A DNA stretch of 39,623 bases from contig NZ_LNYR01000049.1 of the NCBI RefSeq assembly GCF_001467955.1, positions 42,926-82,548 of the forward strand, in the 5' to 3' direction. Source of the stretch: Legionella quateirensis (GTDB taxonomy: Bacteria > Pseudomonadota > Gammaproteobacteria > Legionellales > Legionellaceae). The notes under the pieces were generated by a model. That model did no database searches. It saw nothing but the letters and a program-made list of their open reading frames with translations, and was not told where the DNA came from. Shown piece after piece: positions 34,999 to 39,623 of this stretch (positions within the stretch are counted from its first letter, which is position 1; the number at the start of each line of letters is the position of its first letter). The position numbers and the translations under genes are program-made.

Positions 34999-35487
34999 TT
35001 ATCGGGTCAGTGATAATCCACAACAGGTTTCAGTAGTTGTGTTGAGACTGTCGACAACTGTAGATGCGGCACGAGTTACCAGATAAAGGGGGTTTAGCAT
35101 CAGAGCTATGGCAGTTGATATCAAGGCCAGTGCTGTCATTCCTGTTGATACCAGCGCATGCGTTGCGGCCAATTTGAAGGTTTCGATGGTTGCTTTGCTT
35201 AGGTCAGATGTAGGCGCAATGATGACCAGAGCCAGGGCGCAAGGGGCTAAAATAATGGATACAGCAAGAGACAGCATGGCTTTTAATAAAAAACTTAAGG
35301 CATGAATGCCAAGCCAAAGTGGTTTTTCAATCGGTCGAATCGCTAACGTTGCAAACTCATCTATAGACCGAATGCGGTTAAAATAACTCTTTTGAGGGAT
35401 AGGGATAGCATCCGAATATTTATTTCTTAAAGAATTGTATTCATCCCAAGTTGAATTTAATTGTGAAAAAAATGAAGGGCCGGCCAT
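34999..35487 (-). CDS. Small membrane protein with two long hydrophobic segments, possible effector
   Basis: 162 residues, with GTGGAG upstream of ATG 35487. The N-terminal third is soluble and basic (SLRNKYSDAIPIPQKSYFNRIRSIDEF). Then IHALSFLLKAMLSLAVSIILAPCALALVIIAP and ALVSTGMTALALISTAIALMLNPLYLV are two long hydrophobic stretches, the kind found in membrane-inserted Legionella effectors. IRPIEKPLWLGIHALSFLLKA resembles a linker I have seen in such proteins, but that is from memory. No enzyme motif is visible. It has its own terminator, and is separated from the divergent binding-protein gene by 250 bp. Confidence 0.6.
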   Translation of the reverse strand: MAGPSFFSQLNSTWDEYNSLRNKYSDAIPIPQKSYFNRIRSIDEFATLAIRPIEKPLWLGIHALSFLLKAMLSLAVSIILAPCALALVIIAPTSDLSKATIETFKLAATHALVSTGMTALALISTAIALMLNPLYLVTRAASTVVDSLNTTTETCCGLSLTR

Positions 35488-35739
35488 TGATTACTCCACT
35501 ATATGTATATGAATTTGCAGAATAGTAAAAAAAAGCGCAGTAATTGTAAATATAAATCACATGGCCCATCAAATTGGGTTAAAAAAGCCCACAAACAACC
35601 CAGCTCATTTCTGATTTAAAAATGCCCATAAAATTCTAAATTTGAACTAGAATTAAGATGAGCAGACACTTGAAATAGGGAATGCTTAGAACTTTTGAAA
35701 TGAAGTTTCAATGGCAGGGGATTAACGGAGAAGAATAAA

Positions 35740-36456
35740 ATGAAGTGGTGGCTATCCATTTGTTCCTTATTTTTTATATGTTATGTCACAGCTATAAATG
35801 CGTCATTGGTCATTGGTATTCCCTATTTTAAACCGCCTTATGTAATCAATCAGTATGAAGGTTTTGACGTGGATTTAATGCATGCTATTTGTAAGCGGTT
35901 GAATGAGACCTGTGTCTTCAAACAAATGGTATTTAATAAATTATCTACTGCATTAAATGAAGGAACCATTGATCTGGCGATGGGTGCTATTACCATATCG
36001 CAAAAAAGACAGTTGTATTATGTGTTCACCCTGCCTTACAAATTAAGTAAAAGCCAGTTTCTTGTATTAAAAAACAGTAATTTAAAATCGATTAGTGATT
36101 TGAAAGGTAAACAAGTTGGCGCAATTAACTCTTCTGATCTGCAGGATTTTCAGACCGATAATCCTCTGCTCGAAATTCAAGTGGCGTTATATGAAGATCC
36201 TCTTCCGCTAATTTCTGCTTTGAGTAAGCATCAGCTGGATGCCATATTAATGGATTCGGAGGAATTTAATTACTGGTTACAGCAAACCGACATTCCTTTA
36301 TCCAAATTGGAAGAGCCGTTTTCTGTGGGCGCGGGTTTGGGGATCATGTCTTTGCCAAAGAACACTGCATTAATACAATCTATAAATCAAGCATTAATCC
36401 AATTAGAGAAAGATGGAAGCTATAAGAGTATTTATGTCGATTATTTTAGTGATTGA
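35740..36456 (+). CDS. Periplasmic amino-acid-type substrate-binding protein (SBP family 3)
   Basis: 238 residues with signal peptide MKWWLSICSLFFICYVTAINA. SLVIGIPYFKPPYVINQYEGFDVDLMHAICKRL is the usual first lobe of family 3 binding proteins for polar amino acids. GTIDLAMGAITISQKRQLYYVFTLPY, LKGKQVGAI and ALIQLEKDGSYKSIYVDYF complete it. It would bind an amino acid in the periplasm for an ABC importer, but no permease or ATPase is adjacent, so it may serve an importer elsewhere or a sensory role. GGAGAAGAA precedes the start. A hairpin follows the gene. Confidence 0.87.
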   Translation: MKWWLSICSLFFICYVTAINASLVIGIPYFKPPYVINQYEGFDVDLMHAICKRLNETCVFKQMVFNKLSTALNEGTIDLAMGAITISQKRQLYYVFTLPYKLSKSQFLVLKNSNLKSISDLKGKQVGAINSSDLQDFQTDNPLLEIQVALYEDPLPLISALSKHQLDAILMDSEEFNYWLQQTDIPLSKLEEPFSVGAGLGIMSLPKNTALIQSINQALIQLEKDGSYKSIYVDYFSD

Positions 36457-36489
36457 ATCAGGTGATGTAATCCGATCAGTTGGAGAAAC

Positions 36490-36533
36490 GTCCTGCTTTT
36501 TAAACACCGGAAACAGGCATCTAAAAACAGGAC
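36490..36533. terminator. Hairpin between convergent genes
   Basis: GTCCTGCTTTTTA pairs with TAAAAACAGGAC, with one bulged base and a loop of about 19 bases, between the binding-protein stop (36456) and the 3' end of the convergent gene at 36545. The A/T run within the stem would give T-rich RNA on both strands, so it may work both ways. Confidence 0.5.
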
Positions 36534-36544
36534 GAGAGCGGATT

Positions 36545-37711
36545 TTATAAAGAATTACTGTGTTGTGACGTTGAGTTAGCACGTATCCATTGTTCCATTT
36601 CCTGTACTACCTCATTTTGATTGTAACGTGAGGTTTTATGTGCGGTCACTATTCCATTTTGTGCCAGGGCGTCTGCAAGATACGAGGTAAACGAATGGTG
36701 ATGATACGCTCTGGATGAATCGCTCATAAAATCTTTTAGAACCTTTACGGTTTCTTGTACTGACATGTTATCTGAATTTATGGAGTTATATAATGCGTTA
36801 GCGGTGGCTAGACCTTTGGCTCCGTGACGTAAAAAGCTAAAAAACCCATCGCCTTGACCTCTGTTTAACGGCGCACTTCCTTTATTTCCACCCGTATGGT
36901 AGTTGGTGTAATCTTGTACCGCTTTGAATACGGCGTCCTGAAGTTCTCTAGCAGTAAGTTGTTTATTGGCTTCAACTGGTGGTGTTGCGCTATTTGCTTG
37001 GGGCAGTACCGTGTTGGTAGATGGTTTATTCTGTCGATGAGACGGTATAAATCCTTTTAAATTTGCTCCAACGATTTTCACCAGTTCTTTTACAGTTGGT
37101 GGTGTTATTGTTATAGGTTTTTCGGATTCAACTGGTGTTGAGTTTTTAGTCTGTTCCGGTGCAGTAGCAATAACAGTCGGTTGAACTTTTGTTTCAGAGA
37201 CAGATACAGGAGCTGATCGTTCTACTGATGGATTTGCAGCATCTCTATGAATAGCAGACAATTGCGGCTCAGTTATTGCTGCTGCTTCGTCATCTGCATT
37301 AGGCTGAGTCTTTACTCTTGTACTGGTGGGTAATCTACGGCCTTTAAATTGAGGACGGTCTCTAGTAAGAGGCTTTAAAACGGGCGTCGTTTCCTTTGGA
37401 GCATTTTTTTGATCCGTTGACTCTTTTTGATCATTCGTTTGAGAGGGTGATGATTCGGTTAGAACCTTCCCTGTGGATTTGTAGTGCTGGAATTTAGATT
37501 CAGAATCAATAGTAGCCCAGGCATTCTGGAGATCAGCAACCGGAATTAAAGTGGCTGCCTCTCGTCCGAATGGATTAACACCACCTATTCTTTTTAGTTT
37601 TTCAAGTCTTTCTTGTTCTGCTTTTAATGTAAGATATCTTTTTTGAATGTCTTCAAAGGTATCCGCTGCAGTTGTATTAAGCAGTTTTAGTAACTCTTGA
37701 GTAGTTTTCAT
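36545..37711 (-). CDS. Putative PmrA-controlled effector with a degenerate J-domain-like N-terminus
   Basis: 388 residues, with TGGAG before ATG 37711 and no signal peptide. Residues about 4-81 (TQELLKLLNTTAADTFEDIQ, then NAWATIDSESKFQHYKSTG) have the helix I, II and III pattern of a J-domain, but the HPD tripeptide is absent and is replaced by an insert with EKLKRIGGVNPFGREA. Residues about 85-235 are rich in Pro, Thr, Ser, Glu and Lys and look disordered. The C-terminal 130 residues include GDGFFSFLRHGAKGLATANALYNSI and a helical end, and resemble C-terminal segments of other Legionella proteins, from memory. A matching PmrA-like box lies upstream. I infer a translocated effector that may bind rather than stimulate Hsp70. 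Confidence 0.72.
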   Translation of the reverse strand: MKTTQELLKLLNTTAADTFEDIQKRYLTLKAEQERLEKLKRIGGVNPFGREAATLIPVADLQNAWATIDSESKFQHYKSTGKVLTESSPSQTNDQKESTDQKNAPKETTPVLKPLTRDRPQFKGRRLPTSTRVKTQPNADDEAAAITEPQLSAIHRDAANPSVERSAPVSVSETKVQPTVIATAPEQTKNSTPVESEKPITITPPTVKELVKIVGANLKGFIPSHRQNKPSTNTVLPQANSATPPVEANKQLTARELQDAVFKAVQDYTNYHTGGNKGSAPLNRGQGDGFFSFLRHGAKGLATANALYNSINSDNMSVQETVKVLKDFMSDSSRAYHHHSFTSYLADALAQNGIVTAHKTSRYNQNEVVQEMEQWIRANSTSQHSNSL

Positions 37712-37749
37712 TTTAACTCCAGTTATTTGACTTGAATAGTTCTGTGCAA

Positions 37750-37782
37750 ATTATAGTCACTATACCTTAAGGAAATATTAAG
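37750..37782 (-). promoter_or_regulatory. PmrA-like box with a TATAAT -10
   Basis: On the minus strand CTTAATATT (37774-37782) matches the L. pneumophila PmrA half-site exactly. TC separates it from CTTAAGGTA (37763-37771), a weaker second half, and TATAAT (37750-37755) follows after seven bases. ATG 37711 is 38 bases beyond. The spacing fits activator-assisted promoters upstream of PmrA-dependent effectors. Confidence 0.72.
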
Positions 37783-37813
37783 AGTTTGGCATGTCAAGCC
37801 TGTTCCCAATGTG

Positions 37814-37871
37814 TTCTCACGAATTTTTAAGGAGGATATAAAAAGTGAGAAGCCCTCAGAGTGTTCTCTGA
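37814..37871 (+). promoter_or_regulatory. Structured leader with strong SD and an 8-codon mini-ORF
   Basis: AAGGAGG (37829-37835) is nine bases before GTG 37845, which opens the short frame MRSPQSVL, stopping at 37869-37871. TTCTCAC (37814-37820) can pair with GTGAGAA (37845-37851) around the SD, and a second TTCTC (37864-37868) can pair with the same GAGAA. TCAGAG and CTCTGA (37856-37871) make another small stem. It lies upstream of the VOC genes. Function unproven. Confidence 0.35.
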
Positions 37872-38011
37872 TCGACTTAGAACAGATACTCTCTATTTTG
37901 CATGAAGAAAAAAACATATTCTGTTACCCTTTTTATCTTGATTAGTCTATAAATATTGTGATGAAAGGGGCTTTATAAATCTGTTTCTTTTTACTTTGGA
38001 GAGGGAATACC

Positions 38012-38491
38012 ATGACACAATCAATTCCAGCCGGATTTCATACCGTTACGCCAAGTTTTATCTTTAAAGATACAACAAGAGCCATAGATTTTTATAAAAA
38101 AGCATTTAATGCTGAATTAATTGATTTGTTCCCGAATTTAAACGGCACTGGAGTGATGCACGCCACAATGAAGATAGGTGATTCTCTCATCATGATGGGG
38201 GATGAGATGGATGGGAACGAAAATTGCTCCAAAAGCGCTGAGAGTGTGGGCAGTTCACCTATTAGCTTTTTTGTCTATGTTGCTCATGTTGATGAGGCAT
38301 TTGCTCAAGCTGTAACCGCTGGTGGCAAAGTCACTATGCCCGTTGCAGACATGTTTTGGGGCGACCGAGTTGGTCAGATAAAGGATCCCTTTGGTTATTC
38401 CTGGATGATTGCAACCCACACGAAGGATTTGACTAACGAGCAGATTAAACAGCAAGCCGAAGAGTTTTTTGCGTCCATGAGCAAAAAATAA
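38012..38491 (+). CDS. VOC-superfamily protein (PhnB/glyoxalase-like)
   Basis: 159 residues, with TTGGAGAGG before ATG 38012. The beta-alpha-beta-beta-beta modules of the vicinal oxygen chelate fold are visible: VTPSFIFKDTTRAIDFYKKAFNAE and VMHATMKIGDSLIMMGDE in the first half, then ISFFVYVAHVDEAFAQAVTAGGKV and GDRVGQIKDPFGYSWMIATH in the second. Relatives include PhnB-like proteins and metal-dependent resistance or isomerase enzymes, and the activity here is unknown. It is followed after 42 bp by a second VOC gene, and probably shares its transcript. Confidence 0.88.
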   Translation: MTQSIPAGFHTVTPSFIFKDTTRAIDFYKKAFNAELIDLFPNLNGTGVMHATMKIGDSLIMMGDEMDGNENCSKSAESVGSSPISFFVYVAHVDEAFAQAVTAGGKVTMPVADMFWGDRVGQIKDPFGYSWMIATHTKDLTNEQIKQQAEEFFASMSKK

Positions 38492-38533
38492 AGCTTCGTG
38501 GTTTTTGATGAATTGGCTTAAAGGAGATTCCGT

Positions 38534-38980
38534 ATGGAGTTAGAAGAACATAATGAACGGCAAATGTTTGTTAATTTGCCAGTAAAAAATCTGGATGAAA
38601 CCATTAAATTTTTTACTACCCTGGGCTTTAAATTTAATCCCCATTTTACTGATGAAAATGCTTCTTGCATGATTATCGGTACTAATAATTTTGTGATGTT
38701 ATTAGTGGAGCCTATGTTTCAAGGGTTCATACCACATCATGAACTTACTGACTCGTTTAAAAGTAAAGAAGTAGTGGTTGCTTTGACCCTCGAAAGCCGA
38801 GAGGCTGTAGATGCCATGCTTAAAAAGGCAGTAATAGCCGGTGGTAAGGAATACCGACCAACTGAGGATCATGGTTGGATGTATGGTCGAGCATTTCAGG
38901 ATATTAATGGTCATGTTTGGGAGCCGTTTTTTATTGATAAGAATGCCATGTCAGAACATTTAAACAATAAAAAAGGTTGA
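38534..38980 (+). CDS. VOC-superfamily (glyoxalase/bleomycin-resistance-like) protein
   Basis: 148 residues, with AAAGGAGA before ATG 38534. QMFVNLPVKNLDETIKFFTTLGFKFN and CMIIGTNNFVMLLVEP form the first module, and VVVALTLESREAVDAMLKKAVIAGGKEY with YGRAFQDINGHVWEPFFID the second. The final GHVWEPFF glutamate is a likely metal ligand. Small VOC proteins of this type bind metals and electrophiles, but the substrate is not evident. It is distinct from its neighbour, so this is not a recent duplication. Probably co-transcribed with the preceding VOC gene and close to the HxlR regulator. Confidence 0.88.
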   Translation: MELEEHNERQMFVNLPVKNLDETIKFFTTLGFKFNPHFTDENASCMIIGTNNFVMLLVEPMFQGFIPHHELTDSFKSKEVVVALTLESREAVDAMLKKAVIAGGKEYRPTEDHGWMYGRAFQDINGHVWEPFFIDKNAMSEHLNNKKG

Positions 38981-39085
38981 TGCCAATTACGTTCAGTGTT
39001 CATTCTATTGTGGGGCAATTCTTTAATTGCCCTTATTCTTGGCAGTTTAAAGTTTGGAATTTTTTTTGAAGCAGGCAGGATGACG

Positions 39086-39469
39086 ATGCAAAAAGATGTA
39101 TTCAGTGTGTACAGTGAGAAATGCCCATCGCGAAATGTTCTTGAAGCGATTAGTGATAAATGGTCTATTTTAATTATTAATATTTTATCCTTGAAAACAT
39201 GTCGATTTGGAGAGTTAAGACGGGAAGTGGGAGGCATTTCCCCTAAAATGTTAATGCAAACGCTGCAAAAACTGGAGCGTTATGGTTTTGTAGATCGTAA
39301 ATCATATCCCGTATTACCTATGAAAGTGGAGTATTCATTAACTGTCCTGGGGATGAAGCTAAGCGTAATTCTTGGCCAGCTTACATTATGGACTGAGATG
39401 AATATGAGCAGTATCTCGCAGGCTGAGAGGAGTTTCATCAGTAAATTGGAGCATGAGCAAACAGTGTAG
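39086..39469 (+). CDS. HxlR-family transcriptional regulator
   Basis: About 127 residues from ATG 39086, with AGGA five bases upstream. ATG 39080 and a TTG far upstream are also in frame, the latter adding a hydrophobic stretch that is unlikely to be real. CPSRNVLEAISDKWSILIIN begins the winged helix, with the HxlR family phrase CRFGELRREVGGISPKMLMQTLQKLERYGFVDRKSYP. These regulators often sense electrophiles or oxidants through the N-terminal Cys and control neighbouring detoxification genes. The position just downstream of two VOC genes fits local control, which is inference. Confidence 0.88.
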   Translation: MQKDVFSVYSEKCPSRNVLEAISDKWSILIINILSLKTCRFGELRREVGGISPKMLMQTLQKLERYGFVDRKSYPVLPMKVEYSLTVLGMKLSVILGQLTLWTEMNMSSISQAERSFISKLEHEQTV

Positions 39470-39554
39470 GTTTCAATCGATTCAGAACGTAGACCGGGTC
39501 GAGAGCCATGGTCGTCAGGCTAATGAATTTCTGTATTAACAATATATAAAACCC

Positions 39555-39623
39555 CGTCTTTGCGAGCAACGCGAAGCAATCCTTAAAGGCGCCTTATTGG
39601 AGATGTGTTCTGGATTGCTTCGC
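39555..39623. repeat. Third copy of the palindromic repeat, cut by the window edge
   Basis: The left arm 39555-39582 (CGTCTTTGCGAGCAACGCGA and the following AGCAATCC) is the exact reverse complement of the 28-base right arm in both 16-kb copies. A right arm beginning GTTCTGGATTGCTTCGC is cut at the window edge. The identical 28 bases across about 23 kb suggest a dispersed family in this genome. Confidence 0.85.

Noticed and set aside
37723..37917. A 64-codon minus-strand frame before the VOC genes
   Set aside because: It covers the PmrA-like promoter and leader structures, lacks a ribosome site and has no recognisable domain.
38911..39237. A 108-codon minus-strand frame over the HxlR start
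   Set aside because: It overlaps the VOC and HxlR coding regions, both recognisable families, and shows no domain.

Overview
The window is A+T-rich gammaproteobacterial chromosome, most likely from Legionella. Pointers to this are a PagP/Rcp-type lipid A palmitoyltransferase, several large proteins of the kind Dot/Icm type IV systems export, a zinc phospholipase C of the PlcC type, a GDSL (PlaA/PlaC-like) lipase close to a ProA-like M4 protease, and a near-perfect PmrA-type promoter box. The species cannot be settled from the sequence alone. No rRNA, tRNA, CRISPR, integrase or complete insertion sequence was seen.

Layout. 1-6.0 kb: the tail of an unknown gene; a 1174-residue putative effector with an N-terminal calpain-like Cys/His/Asn triad and five helical repeats at an exact 90-residue period; a thioredoxin-like exported protein; and a PlcC-like phospholipase C. 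6.1-13.2 kb: a block rich in predicted exported enzymes (alpha/beta hydrolase, small secreted protein, S28 serine peptidase, M4 metalloprotease, GDSL lipase) plus a TSUP permease. 13.3-15.9 kb: darP and rlmKL, ribosome assembly and rRNA methylation. 15.9-16.45 kb: a gene-free stretch holding a tandemly duplicated palindromic repeat (146-bp period) and a separate perfect 22-bp hairpin. 16.4-22.7 kb: Mpo1-like membrane protein, small secreted protein, pagP, amino-acid permease, a coq7-Pit phosphate transporter pair, and a saccharopine dehydrogenase-like enzyme. 22.7-24.8 kb: a second putative effector, with a serine-hydrolase N-terminus and a hydrophobic C-terminal region. 25.1-30.5 kb: signalling and lipid metabolism, with a PAS-REC protein lacking a kinase core, a FadI-like thiolase and a multi-PAS GGDEF-EAL protein. 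30.7-34.9 kb: truD, an outer-membrane barrel-like protein, and the glutathione-dependent formaldehyde detoxification pair adhC-fghA. 35-37.8 kb: a small two-helix membrane protein, an amino-acid-type periplasmic binding protein, and a third putative effector whose N-terminus looks like a J-domain without its HPD motif, behind a PmrA-like box. 38.0-39.5 kb: two VOC/glyoxalase proteins and an HxlR regulator that may control them. The window ends inside another copy of the palindromic repeat.

How genes may work together. Housekeeping pairs (darP-rlmKL, coq7-pit, adhC-fghA, VOC-VOC-HxlR) are interspersed with probable host-interaction genes. The most distinctive unexplained items are the 5 x 90-residue repeat protein with its calpain-like head, the J-like PmrA-box protein, the inverted and direct repeats before the thioredoxin gene, and the structured leader with a mini-ORF upstream of the VOC genes. 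Functions are inferred from motifs read by eye. No database search was run.
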